Source: Lachnospiraceae bacterium UBA3401 (GTDB lineage: Bacteria; Bacillota; Clostridia; Lachnospirales; Lachnospiraceae). From it: a DNA stretch of 10,463 nucleotides. Made by a program: the position numbers and the translations under genes. Location of the stretch: assembly GCA_002358575.1 (NCBI GenBank), contig DEPD01000066.1, positions 1 through 10,463 on the forward strand, given 5' to 3'. This document shows, in pieces, positions 1 to 6,129 of the stretch. The notes beneath the pieces were generated by a model. It had not been told where the DNA came from. It saw only the letters and a list, made by a program, of their open reading frames with translations, and did no database searches. Numbering within the stretch: the stretch's first letter is position 1; the number at the start of each line of letters is the position of its first letter.

Positions 1-2
1 GA

Positions 3-134
3 CAGAAATTAGAGTTGTGCACTGGATGGTTCGTGTCAGTGCTAGGCAAAATTTTAACGGCGATGCAGTGGCATCGTCTAGAAATTTTAACGACGCAACG
101 GTGCGAAACAGGCGGTTCACGAATTTAATTTCTG
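3..134. repeat. Palindromic structured element with terminal inverted repeats
   Basis: The ends form an inverted repeat: CAGAAATTA (3-11) is the exact reverse complement of TAATTTCTG (126-134), and the match continues imperfectly inward through a shared GTG.AC block. Inside are three hairpins: GCACTG 19-24 with CAGTGC 37-42; an 8-bp stem at 59-66/71-78 around an AGTG loop, with one G-U pair; and CGCA 94-97 with TGCG 102-105. The last two are each preceded by CTAG and AAATTTTAACG (49-59 and 82-92), giving roughly 36-bp direct repeat units. As RNA of either strand it would fold as a closed multi-branched structure. It could be a MITE-like repeat, a REP-type palindromic repeat or a structured non-coding RNA. 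No target-site duplication is visible and no family was identified. Confidence 0.6.
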
Positions 135-196
135 ACCAGATGCTAGTACATCGAATAATAATTAACTGACACTTTGACTTGTCTGATTATCCATCT

Positions 197-220
197 GCAA
201 AAGGACTGCAGCCCTTTTGC
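197..220 (-). other. 8-bp stem-loop after a short UGA-interrupted frame
   Basis: GCAAAAGG and CCTTTTGC pair perfectly around an 8-base loop (205-212). On the minus strand the hairpin starts 5 bases after an in-frame TGA (226-228) in a tiny frame that opens at ATG 253-255. That frame reads MSHSSGCDD, TGA, RQQKGCSPFADG, then TAA at 187-189. A hairpin just after UGA with G first in the loop is the layout of a bacterial SECIS, but the frame is only 22 codons and its ribosome site is weak. The hairpin is certain; the recoding idea is speculation. It lacks a U-tract on both strands, so it is not a standard terminator. Confidence 0.45.
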
Positions 221-319
221 TGTCGTCAATCGTCGCAGCCACTGCTATGACTCATTCCTTTGCCTTGCATATGAATAATCATATTGCGTCAATGTATCAG
301 AAATTTATTGTTTGATGTA

Positions 320-1735
320 CTAAAAACGAAAATACAAAAATGGATTGTAAGTGTCGCTTACCATATACGCAGTGGACAATACAAACAGTAATATAACTGC
401 CATGCCAGAAACAGTAGACACAAGGCAGCGCATTGGTTTGCTGAGTGAGCTTGTCTTCTGACAAAGCCATGGATAAACAGGGCAGGCAAGGATACAGGCA
501 ACCGCAATCACAAAGCCGTAGTTGCCAAGATACCAGAGAAAACGTGTGTCGGCAAGGCTGTTTGTGGCAAAGGAAAAAAGCAGGCAGATGTAGACGCCAA
601 GTGCATTCCAGTCGGTAATTGCAAAGATGACAAAACCAAAGACGACTATTAAAAATGCATAAATGTGTTGCAAAAGTTTTGGTAATTTTGCAAGTGCTTT
701 TCCCCAGATATATTTTTCAAACATCAGTAAGATGCCATAGTAGACACCCCACAAAATAAAGTTCCAGGACGCGCCATGCCAGAGTCCTGTCAGGAACCAC
801 ACAACTGCGATATGAAAGAGATGGCGAGGGATTTTACATCGATTTCCGCCAAGTGGTATATAGACATAATCACGAAACCAAGTGGACAGTGAAATATGCC
901 AGCGCCGCCAGAAATCGGTCACAGAGATGGCGGTCAAGGGATAGCGAAAATTCTCATGATACGTAAATCCAAGCATGTGTCCCATGCCAATCGCCATGTC
1001 GCTGTAGGCGCTAAAGTCAAAATAAAGCTGCAAAGTGAAGCAGAGTGCGCCAAGCCATGCGGTAGCTACACTGATGTCTGAGGCGGCTAACATGCGGATT
1101 TCTTCCCACAGCGCGCCAACTTGATTGGCAATCAGCACCTTTTTAAAGAGTCCTAACATAAAGCGCAGAAGGCCTGTCTGTATTCCGTCAAAAGTGATTT
1201 TCCGGTGATGCAGTTGTTCTTGTATATCCGCAAAACGCACAATTGGACCGGCGACCAACTGTGGAAACATTGATACATAAGTTAGATATGCAGCATAGCT
1301 GTGCTCTGCTTTCACCTCGCCTTTATAGAGGTCAATAATGTAACTCATGGTCTGAAACGTGTAAAAGCTGATGCCCACCGGAAGATGGATTCCAGGTGGT
1401 GCAATCTGTGTGCCAAAAATATCATTTACAAGGGACACGGCAAAATCTGCATATTTAAAAAAGGCAAGAATGAGCAGATTGACACAGATACTGCAGCACA
1501 GAAAAAAAGTTTTTCTGCATTTTGTTGTGCCAAACCGCTCCATAAGCCGTCCGTTTGTGTAGTCGAGCAGCGTGGAAAACAGCATTAGAAGAATGTACAA
1601 CGGCTCTCCCCACGCATAAAAAACAAGGCTGAAAATAAGCAAAATCCCATTTTTCCAGGAAAATGGGACTGCATAGTACAAAATCAGGCATAGTGGGAGG
1701 AAGAAAAAGAGAAAAGGGATACCGCTAAAGACCAT
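320..1735 (-). CDS. MBOAT family membrane O-acyltransferase (AlgI/PatA-like)
   Basis: This is a 471-residue polytopic membrane protein of the membrane-bound O-acyltransferase family. AlgI and PatA, its known relatives, move acetyl groups across the membrane to extracellular glycans. Visible family signatures are LPVGISFYTFQTMSYIID at about 118-135, the WRRWHISLSTWFRDY block with His280, and WHGASWNF with the presumed catalytic His320. Hydrophobic segments span both ends, and the length is usual for the family. The start is supported by GGAGGA at 1741-1746, five bases upstream. Only 12 bases separate it from the DUF4358 gene, so the two are surely co-transcribed. The SGNH protein in the same operon is the likely extracytoplasmic partner, as AlgJ/AlgX or PatB are elsewhere. 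DltB-type D-alanyl transfer is less likely because no dltA, dltC or dltD is nearby. The actual acceptor glycan cannot be read from the sequence. Confidence 0.9.
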   Translation of the reverse strand: MVFSGIPFLFFFLPLCLILYYAVPFSWKNGILLIFSLVFYAWGEPLYILLMLFSTLLDYTNGRLMERFGTTKCRKTFFLCCSICVNLLILAFFKYADFAVSLVNDIFGTQIAPPGIHLPVGISFYTFQTMSYIIDLYKGEVKAEHSYAAYLTYVSMFPQLVAGPIVRFADIQEQLHHRKITFDGIQTGLLRFMLGLFKKVLIANQVGALWEEIRMLAASDISVATAWLGALCFTLQLYFDFSAYSDMAIGMGHMLGFTYHENFRYPLTAISVTDFWRRWHISLSTWFRDYVYIPLGGNRCKIPRHLFHIAVVWFLTGLWHGASWNFILWGVYYGILLMFEKYIWGKALAKLPKLLQHIYAFLIVVFGFVIFAITDWNALGVYICLLFSFATNSLADTRFLWYLGNYGFVIAVACILACPVYPWLCQKTSSLSKPMRCLVSTVSGMAVILLFVLSTAYMVSDTYNPFLYFRF

Positions 1736-1747
1736 GTTTTTCCTCCA

Positions 1748-2266
1748 CTATGACAGACTGTTTTCAATAATATCTGTGATTGACTTTGCATTTTCGGAGA
1801 TTACAAGCCACACATAATTACCCTTTGTCTGAACTTTGCTTTTTTCCACAATGGCAAATTGTTCTGGTATATAATTTTCCATTTCATTTTTCTTCTCATC
1901 AACCACCGTTTGCAGACAACTAGAAAGTCCTTCCAAATCCTCTGATTGCTCAGCTTTCATAATAATGATAGTCTCTGCCTGTGCAGCGTCTTCTGACATG
2001 CTAAAAACATATTCGGAAAGCGTTTTTGTATCAATGCCGTAGTAGTTTGAGATAAAGTCTTCGTCCATACATGCAGGTGATTGCAATGTGACAGACTGTG
2101 TGATTTCCTGATAAATTTCATCAATAGATTTTGCTGTTATCTCTGGTTTGGAAGTCTGCACTGCGTCGGATGCAGTGGTCTTGGTTTTGTCAGTGCAGCC
2201 ACTACAAAGAAGAATTGCAATGACAAGGGCTGCTGTTATTTTTTGTATCTTTCTTGTTTTTATCAT
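1748..2266 (-). CDS. DUF4358 domain lipoprotein
   Basis: This is a 172-residue predicted lipoprotein. Residues 1-23 form a basic, hydrophobic signal peptide ending LLCSG, followed by the presumed lipidated Cys24; Cys rather than Leu/Val at -3 makes the lipobox slightly atypical. After a polar linker, residues about 45-165 look like DUF4358, a Firmicutes extracytoplasmic domain of unknown function, with YYGID at 75-79 and KGNYVWLVIS at 148-157 as the clearest family-like stretches. AAGGAG lies six bases before the ATG, in the nine-base gap after the SGNH gene. Being between an SGNH protein and an MBOAT suggests it works with glycan O-acylation, perhaps as a surface adaptor; that role is inference. 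The family call is by recalled pattern, without a profile search. Confidence 0.8.
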   Translation of the reverse strand: MIKTRKIQKITAALVIAILLCSGCTDKTKTTASDAVQTSKPEITAKSIDEIYQEITQSVTLQSPACMDEDFISNYYGIDTKTLSEYVFSMSEDAAQAETIIIMKAEQSEDLEGLSSCLQTVVDEKKNEMENYIPEQFAIVEKSKVQTKGNYVWLVISENAKSITDIIENSLS

Positions 2267-2275
2267 TTTTTCTCC

Positions 2276-3277
2276 TTACTTTTTGACTGGAGTTTCCAGA
2301 ATGGATTCTATTTTGTCTTTCGTGCCGTTTGGCGCAGGCGTGGTTTCTGGCGATTTTATTTCCGTCTCTGGCTCTGATTCTAAGGTTAAATCAGTTTCTG
2401 TTGTCTCTTCTGTTAAAGTTTCTGGCTCTGTCTCCTCCTGACTGCAAGTTGTCTGCGCGTGGGCATAATCAATCAGTGCAGTTTCCCACAAGGCATAGGC
2501 AGTTTTGGACAGATGCACATAACCATCACTGCAACATTCCGCGGCAAGATTTCCATTTCCATCAGAGATTGGGGTCACAAGGTCAATATATCCCCAGCCG
2601 TTTTCCTCTGCCATCTTTTGCAGAAGGATATTGTACTGTGCAATATTTTCGTTGTTCAGTGTCTTTTTTCCTAAGTCTGGCAGCGTATAAGTCACACTGA
2701 TTAGATGGATTTCAACATTTGGTGATGTCTCCAAAATTTTGTCAATCAGCAGTTTGTACTGATCGCGTGCCCCTTCTAATCCAAGAATACCGAGATCGTT
2801 CATGCCGAGAAGGAGAAAAACACGCTGGCTACCAATCAGAGGAATTGCGTTCCACACTTGATATTTTTTGCCGCGATACATGGGGTGAACATTGTTGGAT
2901 GTAACAGGTTTCATCGCGTTGAACGCGGAGAAATTACCTGCTGCCAGAAACTGGATATCATGCGCAAACGTTTTTTGTTTTGCACAGTAATTCCGAAAGC
3001 CCACCATAATAGAATCGCCTACAAAAACTGAATTGCCATAGTAGGTGGAAAGTTCTTCTTCCGTCATTGTATTGGTATTATTGCTCTCTGTTTTAACCTC
3101 TATCGTCGATTCAGATAGGGCTTCTGGCGTAGTCTGAGATTCTTCCGGTGGAAAATCGGCAGACTCTGGGATTTGTGAAGATTCGCTCTCCTGTGCTGCA
3201 TAGACATACCCAGCAGAATGTCCACTCAAAACAAACATTGCGGCAAGGAAGACACACAGCATCTTTCTTTTTTTCAT
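2276..3277 (-). CDS. Secreted SGNH/GDSL-like hydrolase or acetyltransferase
   Basis: With the start chosen here this is a 333-residue exported protein. An upstream in-frame ATG at 3298 would add seven residues but has no ribosome site, whereas AGAGGA at 3285-3290 sits seven bases before 3277 and the signal peptide then begins MKKRKML. Cleavage is likely near VYAA (25-28). After an acidic Ser/Glu linker comes the SGNH fold, about 82-272: block I VFVGDSIM with nucleophile Ser89, block II Gly in LAAGN (114), block III GMND with Asn160, and block V DGYVH with Asp251 and His255. All catalytic residues are present. A Glu/Thr-rich tail of about 55 residues follows. SGNH proteins beside an MBOAT usually complete O-acetyl transfer to a surface polymer; an esterase that removes such groups is the alternative. 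It is the first gene of the three-gene operon. Confidence 0.87.
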   Translation of the reverse strand: MKKRKMLCVFLAAMFVLSGHSAGYVYAAQESESSQIPESADFPPEESQTTPEALSESTIEVKTESNNTNTMTEEELSTYYGNSVFVGDSIMVGFRNYCAKQKTFAHDIQFLAAGNFSAFNAMKPVTSNNVHPMYRGKKYQVWNAIPLIGSQRVFLLLGMNDLGILGLEGARDQYKLLIDKILETSPNVEIHLISVTYTLPDLGKKTLNNENIAQYNILLQKMAEENGWGYIDLVTPISDGNGNLAAECCSDGYVHLSKTAYALWETALIDYAHAQTTCSQEETEPETLTEETTETDLTLESEPETEIKSPETTPAPNGTKDKIESILETPVKK

Positions 3278-3284
3278 AATATAA

Positions 3285-3290
3285 TCCTCT
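3285..3290 (-). promoter_or_regulatory. Ribosome binding site fixing the SGNH gene start
   Basis: AGAGGA on the minus strand is seven bases upstream of ATG 3277-3275. It lies inside the longer frame that opens at 3298, which has no such site, so translation most likely starts at 3277. Confidence 0.75.
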
Positions 3291-3329
3291 TTTATCATAT
3301 GAATTTACAAAACGGGTTTATACAAAGAT

Positions 3330-3358
3330 ATTCTATCACTATTTTTATATTCCTACAA
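3330..3358 (-). promoter_or_regulatory. Sigma-A-like promoter of the SGNH-DUF4358-MBOAT operon
   Basis: On the minus strand TTGTAG (3358-3353) and TAGAAT (3335-3330) are separated by exactly 17 bases, matching four and five of the six consensus bases. It is about 50 bases upstream of the SGNH start and is the best match in the gap. Confidence 0.6.
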
Positions 3359-3460
3359 GGTATTTTTTAGAGGGAAGATGGAAATACATGTTACACTATG
3401 AGCGGCTTTTTAGGCCGTGAAAAGTAACAGTCTTTTTGACCGCCAGTATAACAAACATAT

Positions 3461-3488
3461 TGATTATATGAGCACTATCCGTTATACT
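3461..3488 (+). promoter_or_regulatory. Sigma-A-like promoter of the HtrA-like gene
   Basis: TTGATT at 3461-3466 and TATACT at 3483-3488 have a spacer of about 16 bases. The predicted start near 3495 gives a leader of roughly 70 bases that contains the inverted repeat at 3506-3535. It is divergent from, and about 100 bases away from, the minus-strand promoter. Confidence 0.6.
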
Positions 3489-3505
3489 AGAAAAAGGTAA
3501 AAACG

Positions 3506-3535
3506 TAACAGTTTTACGGATTCTTTAAACTGTTA
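3506..3535 (+). promoter_or_regulatory. Inverted repeat in the leader of the HtrA-like gene
   Basis: TAACAGTTT (3506-3514) and AAACTGTTA (3527-3535) are exact 9-bp inverted arms with a 12-base spacer. They lie between the predicted transcription start and the ribosome site (GAGG around 3549-3552). The repeat could be an operator for a dimeric regulator or an RNA hairpin. Part of the left arm, GTAACAGT, also occurs upstream near 3425-3432. No regulator is encoded nearby. Confidence 0.45.
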
Positions 3536-3562
3536 TAAACGAATCAGCGAGGCAGTGACAAG

Positions 3563-5086
3563 ATGGATGAGAATAAATATCAAGACAAAAGCAAAACATA
3601 TGTTTTACAGAATAAAGAGGTGTTTCCTGAGACAGCAAGTGACTTTGAGTTTCTGCAAGAAAAGATAAAAGAACGACCGATTAACAAAAAGAAGCTTTTT
3701 AAAAGAATGGTGATTACTGCTTCTCTTGCAGTGCTTTTTGGCGTGCTGGCTTGCTTGTCTTTTCTGCTGTTGGAGCCAATTTTAAACAATTGGCTGTATC
3801 CTGAGGAGAAACCTGGAATTGTGACATTTCCGCAGGAGCAGGATGAGATGCGGCCAGAGGATATGCTGACAGAAGGAACCACTACCAGTCAAGAAACAGA
3901 GACGCAGACTGTAATTTCAGAGGAAAAAAAGGATGTGGGGCAAGAGGAGTCGGCAAAAGGAAATGCTGGAAAAGAAGATACTATGGAAGGAGGTTCTGGA
4001 GAAGAGGAAGAGAGCAAAGAAGACCCTCCTATTGTGGAGGGAAATATTGGCGGAAGCCATAGCGAGACGCAGCCGCAAGAATCGGCAGAGGTGGAGACAA
4101 TGCCAATCGAGCCGCTAAAACCATACCAGACACAATATGAGGAACTCTATAAGGTATATCGCGAGATGGAATCGAGCATGGTGACTGTCACAGCAGCACG
4201 TTCGGATGTGGATTGGTTTAACAATACTTATCAGAGCGAGGGGACGGCGGCGGGCGTTATCATTGCAAACAATAATCGAGAACTCTTGATTCTTAGCAGG
4301 AAATCTTCGCTTAATGGTGCGGAGACAATTCGCGTTAGTTTTTGTGATGGAATGGAGGCTGACGCAGTAATTAAACAGTATGATAAAAATACAGATCTTG
4401 CAGTTTTGGCAGTGGATTTGAAATTGATTGAGGCGGATACTTTGACGTCGGTGACAGTTGCAACTCTGGGAAGTTCTATTTCGTCTGGCATGACAGGAAC
4501 TCCAGTCATTGCAATCGGGAATTTGTTTGGCTACAAAGACAATGTTTGCTATGGAATGATTACTTCTAAAGGAAATCCGGTCACAATGGCAGACAGCGAA
4601 TATAAACTGATGACAACGGATATTTATGCAGGAACCAATCCCAGTGGAATCCTTGTCAACATGGAGCGGGAAGTGATAGGAATTATTGACAATACCTATA
4701 ATCATGATGATACTAAAAATTTGCTCTCCGCAATAGGGATTACAGAATTAAAAGGATTGATTACAAAACTTTCCAATGGGGAGGCGATCAATTATCTTGG
4801 AATTTATGTACAGGATATTTCAGAGCAGACAAGAAAAGAAACAGGACTTCCGCAGGGAGCATTTATTGTTGATATTGATATGGATTCTCCGGCAATGTTA
4901 AAGGGAATCCAGAAGGGAGATATTCTCGTTCGGGTTGGTTCTCAAGAAATTCGCAGTGCGGCAGACTATATGAATGTGCTTCGGAATGCCCCGGCGGAAA
5001 CTGGCATAAATATAGTAGTACAGCGGGCAAGTGTCAATGCTTTTGAGGAGATGCATTTTGTGGTGCAGCCAGAGAAACAGGAATAG
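3563..5086 (+). CDS. Membrane-anchored HtrA-like trypsin/PDZ protein, probably inactive
   Basis: This 507-residue protein has the HtrA/DegP plan. It has a cytoplasmic tail (1-47), one membrane helix (about 48-71), a long acidic Glu/Ser/Thr linker (about 80-185), a trypsin-like domain (about 199-400) and a PDZ domain (about 408-500; YLGIYVQDI, GLPQGAFIVDI, GIQKGDILVRV). Aligned by eye to DegP, the Asp motif is kept (NTDLAVL, Asp278), as are IAIGNLFG and VIGI. The His motif (usually TNNHVV) is replaced by LILSRKSSL at 243-250, with no His. The serine motif (usually GNSGGP) reads TNPSGILVN at 358-366, so it too is altered. It is therefore more likely a surface sensor, scaffold or substrate-binding protein than an active protease. 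A weak GAGG lies about ten bases before the ATG. yhaM follows after 47 bases, apparently in the same transcript. Confidence 0.85.
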   Translation: MDENKYQDKSKTYVLQNKEVFPETASDFEFLQEKIKERPINKKKLFKRMVITASLAVLFGVLACLSFLLLEPILNNWLYPEEKPGIVTFPQEQDEMRPEDMLTEGTTTSQETETQTVISEEKKDVGQEESAKGNAGKEDTMEGGSGEEEESKEDPPIVEGNIGGSHSETQPQESAEVETMPIEPLKPYQTQYEELYKVYREMESSMVTVTAARSDVDWFNNTYQSEGTAAGVIIANNNRELLILSRKSSLNGAETIRVSFCDGMEADAVIKQYDKNTDLAVLAVDLKLIEADTLTSVTVATLGSSISSGMTGTPVIAIGNLFGYKDNVCYGMITSKGNPVTMADSEYKLMTTDIYAGTNPSGILVNMEREVIGIIDNTYNHDDTKNLLSAIGITELKGLITKLSNGEAINYLGIYVQDISEQTRKETGLPQGAFIVDIDMDSPAMLKGIQKGDILVRVGSQEIRSAADYMNVLRNAPAETGINIVVQRASVNAFEEMHFVVQPEKQE

Positions 5087-5133
5087 ATTTTTATAATAGA
5101 CTTTTATAGGAAAGGATAGGGGTTAGAGAAAAG

Positions 5134-6078
5134 ATGAAATACATTAAGGATTATAAAGATGGGGATCGCGTTTTTGATATTTATTTCTGCAAATTTAAAA
5201 GTTCTGCAGTGACGAAAAATGGAAAGAATTACGACAACGTAATCTTGCAGGACAAGACAGGAACACTTGACGCAAAGATTTGGGACCCCAACAATGTAGG
5301 AATTGCAGATTTTGAAGCGATGGATTACATTGAAGTTTACGGAGATGTCACAAGTTTTAATGGGGCTTTGCAGGTCAATGTAAAGCGTGTTCGCAGATGC
5401 AGTGCCGAGGAGTATGACGAGCGGGATTACATGCCAGTCAGCAAGAAAAACAATGATGAAATGTATGCACAACTTATGGTATACATTGAAAGCATTGAAA
5501 ATACATATCTCAAGACATTGCTGAAAAAGTTCTTTGTGGAAGATAAGATATTTGTACAGAGCTTTCGGAAGTCTTCTGCGGCAAAGACTGTGCATCACGG
5601 ATTTATTGGCGGGCTGTTGGAACATACGCTTGGCGTTACAGCACTCTGTGATTTTTATTGCAAACAGTATCCGATATTGAACAGAGACCTGCTCCTTGCT
5701 GCAGCAATCTGTCATGACATGGGAAAGACAAAGGAAATTAGTGCATTTCCAGCAAATGATTACACAGATGAAGGACAGTTTTTAGGGCATATTGTGATTG
5801 GATCGGAGATGATTGGAGAAAAAATTAGAGAGATTCCCGACTTTCCGCCTTTGCTGGCAATGGAATTGAAGCATTGTATTTTAGCACATCATGGAGAATA
5901 TGAGTTTGGATCGCCGAAAAAACCAGCGATTATCGAAGCGGTTGCACTTTGTTATGCCGATAACACGGACGCCAAAATGGAAACCTTTAAGGAACTGCTA
6001 GAATCGACAAAGGAAACTGGTTGGCTTGGATACAATAAGCTGTTTGAGTCAAATCTTGCAGTCAGTAGAATGAAGTAG
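5134..6078 (+). CDS. yhaM: YhaM-type 3'-5' exoribonuclease (OB fold plus HD domain)
   Basis: This 314-residue cytoplasmic protein matches the YhaM family in length and order. An N-terminal OB-fold nucleic-acid-binding region (about 12-90, containing VILQDKTGTLDAKIW) is followed by an HD-superfamily metal-dependent phosphohydrolase domain (about 150-290). Candidate metal ligands are His164 in GLLEHTL, His194-Asp195 in CHDMGK, His219 in LGHIV, His252/253 in AHHGEYEFGS and Asp276 in YADNTDAK. Known members remove nucleotides from the 3' ends of RNA, and also DNA, needing a divalent metal. All HD residues look intact. The start has only purine-rich sequence upstream (AGGGG about 11 bases away), so initiation may be modest or coupled to the preceding gene. 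It lies between the HtrA-like gene and rlmD with no terminator in either gap, which suggests one transcript. Confidence 0.9.
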   Translation: MKYIKDYKDGDRVFDIYFCKFKSSAVTKNGKNYDNVILQDKTGTLDAKIWDPNNVGIADFEAMDYIEVYGDVTSFNGALQVNVKRVRRCSAEEYDERDYMPVSKKNNDEMYAQLMVYIESIENTYLKTLLKKFFVEDKIFVQSFRKSSAAKTVHHGFIGGLLEHTLGVTALCDFYCKQYPILNRDLLLAAAICHDMGKTKEISAFPANDYTDEGQFLGHIVIGSEMIGEKIREIPDFPPLLAMELKHCILAHHGEYEFGSPKKPAIIEAVALCYADNTDAKMETFKELLESTKETGWLGYNKLFESNLAVSRMK

Positions 6079-6116
6079 GAGTGATGAATGCTTTGCGTAG
6101 CCAAACTATAACAAAT

Positions 6117-6121
6117 AGGAG
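6117..6121 (+). promoter_or_regulatory. Ribosome binding site fixing the rlmD start
   Basis: AGGAG ends at base 6121, eight bases before ATG 6130. A GTG at 6121 overlaps this site and so cannot be the initiator served by it; the ATG is preferred. Confidence 0.75.
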
Positions 6122-6129
6122 TGGCATCT

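Larger units (their letters stand above)
1..319. other. Intergenic region downstream of the minus-strand operon
   Basis: No convincing protein gene is seen on either strand. The stretch holds the palindromic element at 3-134, a perfect 8-bp hairpin at 197-220 and a weaker bulged hairpin at 267-287 (GCA-TATGA, ATAA loop, TCATA-T-TGC). AATTTCTGA at 127-135 also has an exact inverted match, TCAGAAATT, at 297-305. No hairpin followed by a U-run, such as would end the leftward operon, was found. Confidence 0.6.

Noticed and set aside
42..105. Two direct repeat units that could suggest a CRISPR array.
   Set aside because: Only two units of about 36 bp, with no constant repeat/variable spacer pattern and no cas genes; they belong to the palindromic element.
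4115..4705. A 196-codon open frame on the minus strand.
   Set aside because: It lies wholly inside the HtrA-like gene, is Cys/His/Ile/Asn-rich with no recognisable domain, and is best explained as an antisense shadow.
5104..5715. A 203-codon open frame on the minus strand.
   Set aside because: It is antisense to yhaM, whose HD motifs are clear, and shows no protein-family features of its own.
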